This document shows, piece by piece, positions 1 to 11,400 of a stretch of 64,000 bases of DNA (positions are counted from its first letter, which is position 1; every line of letters begins with the position of its first letter). Source of the DNA: Azorinus chamasolen. Lineage: Eukaryota > Mollusca > Bivalvia > Cardiida > Solecurtidae. Location: positions 24,712,449 to 24,776,448 of the forward strand of contig OY755241.1 in the NCBI GenBank assembly GCA_963576725.1, in the 5' to 3' direction. The notes under the pieces are model-generated. The model saw nothing but the letters and a program-made list of their open reading frames with translations. It was not told the DNA's origin and searched no databases. A program made the position numbers and the translations under genes.

Positions 1-19
1 ACGGTTTTTTTTGACGATG

Positions 20-222
20 TAATTGCGTCATGAATATTACCTAGCTAAAGTTTGGTAATGGTACATGAACACAGGAACGTTTAGTATGTCAAGAAACTGT
101 AGTGTAAGATCTATAATACGTTCATAAACAAACAAAGCGGACCGTGATCAGACGACCGTCTGGTCTGGGTCTACTCTGTTTGTAAAGGCTTGAAAAGTCG
201 TTTATATGAGGGAAAGAAATGA
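20..222 (+). mobile_element. M1 MITE, left end diverged
   Basis: GTCATGAATATTA, the GAAACTGTAG block, the GATCAGACG...CGTCTGGTCTGGGTC palindrome and the ATATGAGGGAAAG end are all recognisable. The palindrome is eroded. Confidence 0.7.
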
Positions 223-331
223 TCATTGTTTGGCGTGTTCTTTGAAGAAACAAACAGAACAGACCAGAATGTTTTATTAGACGCAAACTTGTTTCTTGTC
301 TGTACAGAAAAACATTGGTCAAGTAGAATTG

Positions 332-770
332 TACAGGGTGTCCCTAAAAGAATGGAATCCTGGATCAAATGTGTATTTTAACCAATGTAATCGGACACTT
401 TAATATGTAAATATTTACTTTTTAGATATATCTTTTGTGCATATTTCTGCCAAATTTAAAAATATGCATTGGTTTTAAAGATATGAGTATTTTAATAAAT
501 GCACCTTAAATCTGTTTTAACATGATATGCGTACATTGTATAGTCCATGCCTATATCGAGTTAAAAACGGAGTTTTGGGTGCTTTCGTTTAAAAGCTGAT
601 ATCTTAAAAACCAATGAATATGTTTAGACAAAATTTAAACAATATATGGCAAAATGTTGTATCTGCTAAGCTACATGTATATACATTTAATTTAAGTTAG
701 CAATATTGACAGAAATGGGATAACTTGCATATCTTAATCCCGAGTTCCGGTTTTTTCGGGACACCCTGTA
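332..770. mobile_element. TA-flanked MITE with CAGGGTGTCCC ends
   Basis: Terminal inverted repeats TACAGGGTGTCCC at the left and GGGACACCCTGTA at the right enclose 439 bp of AT-rich sequence without an open frame. The imperfect repeat extends about 20 bp inward. TA flanks and the CAGGG start point to a mariner-type non-autonomous element. Confidence 0.75.
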
Positions 771-892
771 GACAATATAATTGTACGTATTCTAAAGAGC
801 AATATTTCCCTTCACAGCCTTTATATTTTCATAGCCTGTATGAGAATGTCTGCCATAATATCGTCTACTTGAAAAGAATTACGTTCGCTTCC

Positions 893-1790
893 ATTGCTAT
901 TTATGTCTCTCCTTCCCCCCCCCCCCCTTAGGGGAGGGAGACATATTGATGTTGTGCTTTCTGTCTGTCTGTCTGTCCGTCCGTCCGTCCTTCCGTCTGT
1001 TAAAATTCTTGTGCAGGCTTACACTATTAGAGGGATTTCCTTCAAACTTTTACATATGAACCAGCTATATGTGAGGATGGTCATGTGGTTTGGAATTTAG
1101 GCTGCAACAATTTTGACAGAAGTTATGGCCCTTTGTAGTTTATCCTTATATAGAATATATAGCGAAAATATCTTGTGCAGCTAACTCCTCCTACACTATT
1201 TGAGGGATTTACTTTTACATATGAACCAGCTATATGTGAGGAATCTTGTGCAGCTAACTCCTCCTACACTATGTGGTTTGAAATTTTGGCTGCATGAATT
1301 TTGACAGAGGTTATGACCCTTTGGAGTTTTTCCTTATATAGAGTAATAGCGAAAAAGTATTGTGCAGCTAACTCCTCCTATACTATGTAAGAGTTTTCAT
1401 TCAAACTTTTACATATGAACCAGCTATATGTGAGGATAGTCATGTGGATTGGAATATGGGCTGCAACAATTTTGACAGAAGTTTGGATTTTTTTTCAAAT
1501 ATGAGATTTATAGGGAAAACTAGTGTTTACAGATATCTACAAAAGTTTACAGATAACCAATCTATATGTGATGAACAACCAATCTATATGTATCTATAAG
1601 TGACGCACAACCAATCTATATCTATATGTGAAATCTATATTTGAAGGTGGTCATGTGATTTTGAATTCAGCTTGATTGTCATAGTTGTTAAAACGCAACT
1701 CTTGGCTACAACGTTCATTCCTCTTACGGGTGCGGGGGCGGGGTACCGGGGGAGACATGTGTTTTTCTAAAAAACAAACTCTAGTTTATG
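893..1790. repeat. Bivalve dispersed repeat with GGGAGACAT ends
   Basis: Starts at a C-run and GGGAGGGAGACATATTG followed by CTGTCTGTCTGTCCGTCC. It has several internal repeats of 'CTTTTACATATGAACCAGC' and 'TTGTGCAGCTAACTCCTCC', and ends near GGGGGAGACATGTG. I recognise the general type from bivalve genomes but cannot name the family. Confidence 0.6.
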
Positions 1791-2187
1791 AGTAATTTAA
1801 GCAGTTTGACTGATCAGACACCGCGTTATGCTCTGTCTGATCTGGATCTTGTTAATGCAGTCCGGCCGTGACAAACAGATTGGGTTCTGATCAGACACTA
1901 CCTTCTAACGTCTTTATTTCTCTACCAAATCCTGTGTTGTGATCACTATTAAAAATAAGAGTGGTCAAAACTTAAAGTGGAGAAATGACACTTTAAGTAT
2001 GTTTTTGCTTGTTATATACAAAAGAAAGTTTGTGTTCTTCAATCACTAGCCATGCAACTATTTATTTATTACATCCGCATTTTATTGTGTGGAATGATAT
2101 AAATCTTAATTCAGGAATGTGATCTAGATCAGACGCCTGGCTACTCTTCGTCAGAACCCGATCTGTATGACATGCTTTGATCAATAT
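1791..2187. repeat. Degenerate M1-like palindrome remnants
   Basis: Pieces such as GATCAGACACCGCG...CTGTCTGATCTGG and GATCAGACGCC...AGAACCCGATCTG show decayed TTAA-MITE cores. Nothing else is recognised. Confidence 0.4.
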
Positions 2188-3290
2188 TTAACCCTTTCCC
2201 TGTTGAATATTCATGTTTATGAAATAACTCGTGGCTTCAGCGTGACGTAACACTATCGTTTATTTTTTGATATTCACGGGCATATATTCACTAGTGAATA
2301 ACATTCGAACGACCGAATTGTAATTATACGCGCTGTCAAAACAAACAAATTTACAGACGGTGACCTACCTGTCAACGATTGAGTCACGATAGATGGCAAA
2401 GGACTGTTGGCACTTGCGCCTTAATTTCGATAAAAACATACAAATTGTAATCGCTGTCAGTAATTATCTACAAAATGTATGCCAAAAAAGGCCTACCAGC
2501 TACTCTGACCCATACAATCCATTCTACATAGAAAGTGCCTCCACGACTTTGCATTTTCTTCACCGCATGTCCGTTTGTTTGTGCAGATTTATACTCATAA
2601 AAATATCTCGTCAATCAACAACTATAGTCATCTGAATCCAGCACAGCACAAACATATTTCAAATATGCTATACTCAGCTGATCGTGAAAATTTTCCTCCT
2701 GTTCCAACACATTTTATGCAGCAGTTCGTACTGAATCTTTTGTCTATTTCAAACATTTTCACTGAACTTGAATCGAGATTTTTTTTTCTCGGTGGAAATG
2801 TCCATGTCCATGTGTATACAACACTTATGATGTCCTTAATATACAAAAACGAAGGCGCATTTTGAATCCCATTGACAGTGAGTGTCAGACGTGTTGGCGA
2901 CTGTTTAAATGGCGCACTTTACATAGACACATGTTGTGTACAATGACGTCATAATGTGACGTGTTTGTAACTATGTATGTCAAAACTGTAACTCAAAATT
3001 TATTTTGACGTGTTTCTGTATGTTTTTGTATCATAAACTATCACAGTTAAATTGAATACCAGAGAGGTCTGCATAAGATCCTGGTTGATATGACAGTCAG
3101 TAAAAAACAAAGTTGGAAATTTTGGACCTACTTTGTCCCAGTTACCTAGCGAACCTAATAACACCTTCTATTCATCATTTCTATATGTAAGGAGAATTTA
3201 TACCAATCCACGTTACTGCTGAAATATTGGCTGCAAATAACATTTGTGTGTGTTATGTTATAAATAGAATCTTGCATTCGTGTTCCTGAT
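2188..3290. other. No gene recognised
   Basis: Begins with an M1-type terminus (TTTAACCCTTTCCCTGTTGAATATTC). The remainder is unique-looking AT-rich sequence. Open frames of 60-96 codons here on both strands overlap each other and show no known domain. Confidence 0.5.
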
Positions 3291-3312
3291 TATTGGATTT
3301 ATTAAATTCGTC

Positions 3313-3368
3313 TTTTTAAAACGATAAAAAACTCGCTAAAGCTAGTTTTTTTATCGTTTTAAAAAGAC
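3313..3368. repeat. Near-perfect hairpin, 23-bp arms
   Basis: GTCTTTTTAAAACGATAAAA is repeated in inverted orientation after a short CTCGCTAAAGCTAG centre. It could form a cruciform or an RNA hairpin. No terminal features of a known MITE family are seen. Confidence 0.85.
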
Positions 3369-3380
3369 CCATTTATTAAG

Positions 3381-3600
3381 AACACTCATGTAAGATCCTC
3401 TATAAGAAATAATGACGTCATGAATATCAATTATATTTTTTGTTAATAATAGCACGGGAAGATTTGGCAGAAGCTGTAGAATCATATCTATATTATACCA
3501 TAAGCAAACAGAGCAGACCCTGAACAGAAGGTTCCTATAGGAACTGGGTCTGCTCTGTTTGCAATGGCATAGACAGGTGTATTTATGGAGTCAAATGTGA
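3381..3600 (+). mobile_element. M1 MITE
   Basis: AATGACGTCATGAATATCA, GCAGAAGCTGTAGAATCATA and a GCAAACAGAGCAGACCCTG core. The palindrome has lost part of one arm. Confidence 0.75.
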
Positions 3601-4088
3601 ACCCTTTCCCTACTGAATATTCATGTAAGAAGTACTGACGTCATGAGTACTTCTTTGCTGGTTTTTATAGTGGCATATGTACACAGGTTATTGACCCATT
3701 TGCTCCCACGATCCCATATACGGGACGTATAGGCAAACAGTGTAGACACTGATCGGACACCGCATAATGCGGCGTCTGATCAGAGTCTACGCAATTTGCT
3801 GATAGGAATTTCAATATGAAACAAAACGCAATTGAAAATTTAGGCCATGCATCCCTTAGATAAAAACAAAATGGACTAATCCGATATATAAACATGGAAG
3901 AATCCACTGGAAGCAAATTGGTTAAGGTACTGATTAAAACTGCAGAATCAGCCCTTTTATGAATGTCATACGAAGTACACGGAGCAGACCCAGATCAGCT
4001 TGCTCCTATGGCTACTAAAGGACCAACTAACTTGACCAACCATATTTACAAAGGCATGAAAATGCGTTTATATGAAGGAAAGAGTTAA
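3598..4088 (+). mobile_element. M1 MITE interrupted by M4
   Basis: The left part (to about 3690) ends at GTACACAGGTTA. The right part resumes at about 3926 with AAAACTGCAGAATCA and ends GAAGGAAAGAGTTAA. The interruption is a complete M4. Confidence 0.75.
3690..3925. mobile_element. M4 MITE nested in M1
   Basis: Ends TTGACCCATTTGCTCCC and GGAAGCAAATTGGTTAA. The core is CTGATCGGACACCGCATAATG and its inverse. Confidence 0.8.
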
Positions 4089-4146
4089 AAAGAAATATTG
4101 AACTGAATTATTTTAGGATTATTTCTGAAAATGAAAATTAATTATG

Positions 4147-5117
4147 TCTAGGTCACAAATTCACGGATCACCTTGCCGGTTCCACTACGGATTAAATCTC
4201 ACGGATGATCCCGGAAATGTAAATATTCGTAATGCGTTACGGATACACACAATGGTGTGACAATGCACATTGAAGGTCACACATTCACGGATGTGACGCC
4301 GGATTAGCTACGGATACTATCCGGCACCATTCGTGGCAATCTGTACTGGTCCGTAGCTTTCCGTATTTTGGCCGTAGTAATATGTAGTCATACATAACAG
4401 TACCTGTATATACATAACACTTTTTGAACATGTTCAAAATTTGACCACGGATCAAACAACCGCAGTACGTCCTTACTAAACCGTATTAATACGTATTTAT
4501 TCCATATTAAACCGTGTCATTTCCTTAATAACCCGTGCCATTTCCGTATTAAACCGTGTCGTACCGTAACAATTCGTATCCCTCGTGGCCTATTCCTACA
4601 TTTTCTTACCATATGTAAGTCAAAAACCAGTTGTCACACCGTAGTGTGCATCAGTATCGGACTACGGAAATTGGCATTTACGGGGTCGTCCGTGAGATTT
4701 ACTATGTTGTGGAACCAACGAGGTGATCCGTGAATGTGTGACCTAGGCATTAATACGGAACTGACACGGTTTAATACGGAACGACACGTTTCAGGGTGTG
4801 TGCATTGCGGATGAACAACGGTTTGCTACGGTATAGTAAGAGTTAGTACGAATAAGAACGGTCTAATACGCAATAGCGCGGATGTACTACAGCTGTTTGA
4901 TCCGTGGTCAAATTTTGAACATGTTAAAAAATTGTTACGGATATACGACAACATATGACTACGGCTATAATTCAGACAGCTACGGATATACGAGTACTTA
5001 TTACGTATGTCTACGGCTAAATACAGAAAGCTACGGACCCATACAAATTGTCACGAATTATACCGGATCGTATCCGTAGCTAATCCGGGGTCTAATCCGT
5101 AAATGTGTGACCTAGGC
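4147..5117. mobile_element. Composite foldback element (ACGGAT-rich)
   Basis: CTAGGTCACAAATTCACGGA at the left and CCGTAAATGTGTGACCTAGG at the right are inverted. Two further copies of the same terminus occur at about 4274 and 4730-4745, so two interleaved or nested copies are likely. The body is full of ACGGAT/ATCCGT pairs. It ends only 20 bp downstream of the gene 1 stop codon. Confidence 0.75.
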
Positions 5118-5137
5118 ATTATCAACGCGTTCACAAT

Positions 5138-5481
5138 TTAGTCTGGGGTGTCTGTGCTGGTATTAATGTCAGGGGTCGATTTTGGTGATGATCCGTGTTT
5201 TATTATGTTTATTACGGTCCTAACCACTGTGACAATATCAGCCCCAGTCACGAGAACCGTTGAGGCCGCGATACACAGTGACCCTACAGCCCCTATCCAT
5301 TGAGATGACGGTCTGTCGTCCTCTGCGCATGTCAGTTTCCTGCGAGTGGCCGACGTGTTTTTGGGATCCACGGTGAGTGTTTCTACTATGTCAGCAATGA
5401 TTTCTTCGTTTGTTTTATTGGTGTATGCGCCGCTGCTACAAAAACACGGAGTTAAATAAATAGCCTCAGGAACCACAGAGC
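5138..5481 (-). CDS. Gene 1 exon 15: C-terminal transmembrane exon and stop
   Basis: Residues 1080-1193; acceptor TATTTGTTTCAG|GC; stop TAA at 5138-5140. A CFC motif and an acidic/Thr stretch (TNKTNEEIIADIVETLTV) precede RRKLTCAEDDRPSS. Then comes a helix of about 26 residues starting WIGAVGSLCIAA, and a 27-residue tail rich in Ser/Thr/Asp. From memory, this C-x-C / RK-[LT]-x-[SC]-A-x-D-x-R-[PT]-SS / IG-x-x-G arrangement ends many otherwise unrelated bivalve predicted membrane proteins. With the signal peptide it predicts a type I topology. The alternative, a GPI anchor, is less likely given the tail. Confidence 0.85.
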
Positions 5482-8400
5482 CTGAAACAAATAATAGAAA
5501 AAGAACACATTTTAGTTGACCTTTTACAACATGAATATTCATGAAGGAAATAATGACATCATGAATATAAATTAGTTTACTTTATATAATGATACATGCG
5601 CACACGAATGATTGGTGATGGCAGAAGCTATATAATCATATCTATATAGCATAATCAAACAGAGCAGACCCTGATCAGATGGCTCCTATATGAGCCGTCT
5701 GATCTGGGTCTACTCTGTTTGCAATGGCATCGAAAGGTCAGGGTTTTCTGCTAGTATGTGTATGTTATTATAGCAATTTAGCATTCCTGATGCTACTACA
5801 TGTATTTCATAATGAATGTTCTTAAAGTCAGTGGTGTTCAGACACACTAATCTGAATTGCACTAGACCCTATCCTAAGCAGTCATTTATTGAACATGGCA
5901 GCGTTAACCCTTCGCTTGCTGTCTCATCTGGTTCTTCACTATTTACAGGTACGTATATTGACGTGAATAGCAAGCGAAGGGTTAAAAATCAAGTGGTTTC
6001 TTAATGCAGGACAAAATTAATGTAATGCAGAAAGCTCCAGGAGCTTTCTGTATTACGTTTGACCTGCATTAAGCTACCACCTGCCTTAAGCTGCCTTACA
6101 GACCCATAATTAGACCTATTTTGATGGCGTCTTAGGACAGGTTGTACTTCATCATCATGAACTCTGAATGATACACATTGGAACCCCCTATATAGCGACC
6201 ACTTACTGAAATGACAACGTGCCCTGAAAACCAGGTGGTTGCTCAATTCATGGGTGTTCTGCATATTTAAAAACAGGCGGTTGCTTTTCTTGTTCAATAT
6301 TCATGGAAGAAATAATGACATCATGAATATTCATTAGCTAAAATTTTGTTATGGTATACATGTAAGAATACGGGATTTGTTAACCTTGATAGGAACTGAT
6401 GAATCATAATTATAAACTGTAGCTCTTAAGAAACCATCGTGATAAATAGAGCATTTGCCCCTAAGGAGCAAATCCTCTATTTATCACAGAATTCTAATAT
6501 TTTCCTTTTCTCTAGTTAATGCTCCTTTTCGGTAGATTTATTCAAAGAGGATGGATATAAATATATAATGAGGGAAAGGGTTAAGCAAACAAAACAGACC
6601 CAGATCAGACGGCTCCTCTAGAGCCTCTGATCTGGGTCAGCTGTGTTTGCAAAGGCATGAAAATACGCTTATATGAAGGAAAGGGTTCATGCAGGACTTT
6701 TCTGCATGCTTTCTGTCTTTCTTTAACCCACCCACTGGCTTCAAATCCCAGAAGGGTTTTACTGAATCATCACAAATTCTCAATAAATTGCAAATCCATG
6801 TACCGTGTAATATACCTGTTGAAGTAGATGATGTGGCAGGTGTTACTGAACTTGTTGAGCCGATTGGAATAAAACTTGTAGTAGAAACTATAGTTGGAAA
6901 CGTCGTTGTGAGACCAGGTGTAGGACCTTGTGAAGTAGAACTTGCAGTCGTCGTCAGCACAGGGATAGCGGGTGGTTGAGTTGGTGTCGTATAGGCTGCA
7001 GATAGTGTCGTGTTGGCTGCAGTTGGTGGCGTACTGGCTACAGTTGTGCTAGTACAGCTGGATGCTTTCGGGAAAGTGGACGGTGCTGTCAAATCGGATA
7101 TGACAGACACGTCGGCTTCAGCTGCATAAACGGGGATACGTATAATAAAACTCGGCAACACAACAGTTAGTAAAACCTCTCTTAAATTAAATTTAGTATA
7201 AATATCGGTCTTGGAGACAGGTCACAGCTTAATGCATGGTGAAAGTCATGCAGAGCTTTCTGCACGACTTTCATCCTGCATTAAGCAATCACCTGCCTAA
7301 AATATCTAAATTCTTCTCCACTAGAATTCCGGTTAAGAGATGTTTTACATGTATTTTTATGTGTTTCAAAGATTCAAGCTTTTGAGATATTGTTCAGCGA
7401 TTATGAAACAGCTTGGCTCTTTGCAACTGCAGGCCAGGTCCGTGGTGGTGGGATAAAAGGTCAAACAGCTTGGCTCTTTGCAACTGCAGGCCAGGTCCGT
7501 GGTGGTGGGATAAAAGTTAACATGGTGTTGGTAAAAACCGTAGCAATCGAGAGCATGTGGTGATCTGACAATGATGATAGGCCGGCATCTTAATCCTTTA
7601 TTTCATAAATACGCCATTCTACGCATTTGTATACAGAGTAGACACCGATCAGACGGCTTCTATTGGAGCCGTCTGATCAGGTTCTGCACTAGTTGCTTAT
7701 GAAATAATATAGATATAGTTCTGCAGTTTCTGTCATGGTCATGTCCATATGCAATTACAACAATTAATCTGGCCAATAGGTAAGATATTTTCATCAGTAT
7801 ATCTGTTAAAGACAGTTCTGAGGAGTTAATCTATTACGTTCCAGTCAGTCAGTCAAATTATATGCCAGACTGACAACTTACTTACATGCCGGATAATCAA
7901 TATGCTTACATTCCGAACACAGACAACATACTTACATGCCAGACGGAAAACCTACTCACATACCAGACAGTCAATCGACTTACATGCCAGACAGATTATC
8001 TACTTACTTATGCAAGAGAACGAACCTACTTACAAGGCAGACAAACAAGCTTCTTATGTGTCCGACAACAAATCTGCATGTATTCCAGAAAATAACCTAC
8101 TTACATACCGGACAATTAATTACATGCCAGGCAGACAACCTACTTACATACCAGAAAATCAATCTATTTACATACCAGACAGCCACTATACTTTCATCAC
8201 AGACAGACAGCTTTTCTACATGCCAGACAGTTAATCCATGTACATGTCTGACAGTTAATCCACTTACATGCTAGACAGATTATCTACTTACATAATCAGG
8301 CAGCCGATTTTATAACATGCCAGACAGTCGATCTACTTGCATGTCAGAGAGACAACCTACTTATATACCAGAAGTTAAATTGACTTACATGCCAGACAGT

Positions 8401-11400
8401 TAACCTATTTACATGCCAATATACTTACATGCCAGACAGTCAATTTACTTATATGTCAGACAGTCAATTTACTTCCATGTCATACAGTCAATCTACTCAT
8501 ATGCCAGACAGCCAATCTACGTCAATCACAGACCGTCAATCTACGTACATGCCATACAGTCAATCTACTTGCATACCAGACAGTTTATCTACTTACATAC
8601 CAGACAGCCAGTCTACTTACATACCAGAAATTAAATCGGCTTACATGCCAGACAGTTAACCTATTTACATGCCGGAGAGCCAATATACTTACATGCCAGA
8701 CAGCCAATTTACTTATTTGCCAGACAGTCAATTTACTTCCATGCCAGATAATCAATCTACTTACATGTCAGACAGTCAATCTACCTTCATCACAGATAGT
8801 CAATCTACTTACATGCCAGGTAGTCAAATCTGCTTGCATACCAGACAGTCAATCTACTAACATAACAGATAGTCAATCTGCTTGCATACCAGACAATCAA
8901 TCTACTTACATGACAGACAATCAATCTACTTACATTCCAGACAGTCAATGTACTTACATTTCAGAAAGTCAATCTACTTACATGCCAGACAGCCAATCTA
9001 CTCACATTCCAAACAGTCAATGTACTAATAATCCAGAGCATATCTACATGCATATTAGACAGTCAAATTACTTACATGCCATACAGTCAATATACTTACA
9101 TTCTAGACAGTTAATCTACTTACAGGTCAGACAGTCAATCTACTTACATTCCAAACAGTCAATCTACCTACATTCCAAACAGTCAATCTACTCACATTTC
9201 AGAAGTCAATCTACTTGCATGCCAGACAGACAAGCTACATGTACTTACATGCCAGACAGTACCGCCACAAGAACGTGTCTGTCGACTCGCTGGCCACGCT
9301 GCAGTCACACGTATGGTACGTACACGTGTATGAGCTCGAGCTATAGCTCACTCCACGACAGCCATTCATATCCAAGCAGCGTTCTAGACACAGGTATGGC
9401 TTGGCGATGAAGTATTCTGTCATCATGGAGCCACATGATCCTCGCTGGCTATCCCACACATATACCTCGTACAGAGGACAATCTGCAAACACCGATGAGA
9501 GGCCTTTACAAAACGTGTAGAATTAAGCTACTACATGTATCCCAAACTAAGGTCTCTTTATGGTAGTTAGAGGGTAGTTACTCTGCTCACACGGGGTAAC
9601 AATAAATTTAACCCATTCCCTCATAGGCTTTTTAGATCTATGCTCTTTGGATAAATCTACCGAAAAGGAGCATTTACTAGAGAAAAGGAAACTTTTAGAA
9701 TTGTTTAATTTTTAATCCATTTTGATAAATAGAGAAACTGCCCCTATGGAGCAAATGTTCTTTTTATCACAATGGTTTCACTAAGTAACTTTTACGGAGG
9801 TGTCAAAGACGTCAATATGAGGCAAAGGTTATTGAAATGTAGATCGAAAGTAATGCAGAAAACCCTCTTTACTCTCTGTTGAACTTTTGCATCAAACTAC
9901 CACCTGGCTTTAAGACCCAGAACTCTATATCGTTAGGATGGTCGCTTTAGAAAAAGTTTAACTGTAAATGGAAAACAGGGCGTAAATACTTATCGGAACA
10001 TGAATGTTTTCCGTGAATGACCTCGGAAACAATACGCAGGACGCCATATTGACGGACTACTTTTACCATGATGTTGCAGAATCAGGAATTATAGTTATTT
10101 AAAGGTAAAACATGTAATGAGAAACAAGTTTCTGAAAGACGGTCATTTTGAAACTTAAAATGGTTGAAAAAATTAGAAATTGTTTAACTCTTTTAACGCT
10201 GAATTTTCAAAAGGACTATTCCATTATTTCAACATGTTAAGCTTATGATGAATATTTAGGGACGTTTCAACCCTTACAACAATTAATTTTCAAATGGACG
10301 TTTCCAAAATTCAAACAGGTCCAGTTTATGGTGAATACTTAGGGAACTTTTAAAGAAAAGTGTAACATGACAATCAGTGCAGACCCTGATGAGAGAACTC
10401 CTCCTCGTTTGCAAAGGACATTAGTGACTTGTGTTCCACACTAAAGTGATATTAGTTTCCTTTTGTCTGAATAATTAGTGTGATAATTTGTACAAATTAT
10501 AATGCGACCTTCGCCGGAACAAACAACTATATTATAGATATTATCAAAACGAGATATTTTTCAAACCATGTAGGGTATTGTGGAGTAGTTACGATTGTAT
10601 AAATACAACTAACCAATAGAGTTCGACAGTATCCCAAGACTTCATGAATATTAATTAAATTATTTTTTTTTATAATAACGCATTGTACACTGGCATGTTT
10701 GGCCATGGTAGAAACTGTAGAAGCATACCTATATTAATTCGTAAGCAAACAGAGCAGACCCCGATCAGACGGCTCCTACAGGAGCCGTCTGATCTTGGTC
10801 TACTCTGTTTGCAAAGACGTAGAAAAGCGTTACTATCTAGTAAAGATTAAAGGCCAGTGAGTTAAACCTTAACTTGTCATACAAATTGGGTCTGTCTAAT
10901 TGCTAAAAGTTTACATTTTTACAGATCCGATTCATTAAAACTTTTCAGAAACTATTGACTGAGTGTCAAACAGCCTAGATCCCGGTGAGATATCCGAGGT
11001 ACTCAGCGTCTTATCCGGACCCAAGCTGCACGCAAAAGCGAGTAAGTCGTAATTGGCGGGATATGTGTTAATTCAGTTTAGCTGCCAATCGCGAATCTAT
11101 GATAACCATTGCAAATTAATTAGATCCGGCTGGGATGACAGCAAGTCGGCATCTCATCATATGCATAATCAAAATGCTATAATCATTGTTAGAGAGAAAT
11201 ATGTATTAAAAAAACCAATCTGAAACAGACGGCAGTTTGCAGATGACAACCCTTGGATGCGAGAGAGTTAACCCTTTCCCTGTTCTGTAGTTAAGCCAAA
11301 TTTCAATACCTACTGAATATTCATCAGCAAAAAAGTTATAATGAAATATGGAAGACGGAACATTGTAGACATTTTAGAAAGCAAAGAAATAGATCTATCA

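Noticed and set aside
2393..2865. Two overlapping frames of 80 and 96 codons
   Set aside because: Opposite-strand and other-frame openings overlap; no splice signals, domain or codon bias supporting them.
6001..6297. 98-codon minus frame
   Set aside because: Covers M5 and M1 sequence; no domain and no conserved context.
7902..9410. Frames repeating Y-M-P-D-S-Q-S-T on the plus strand
   Set aside because: They are the antisense of the donor-derived 24-bp satellite and run into the antisense of a real exon.
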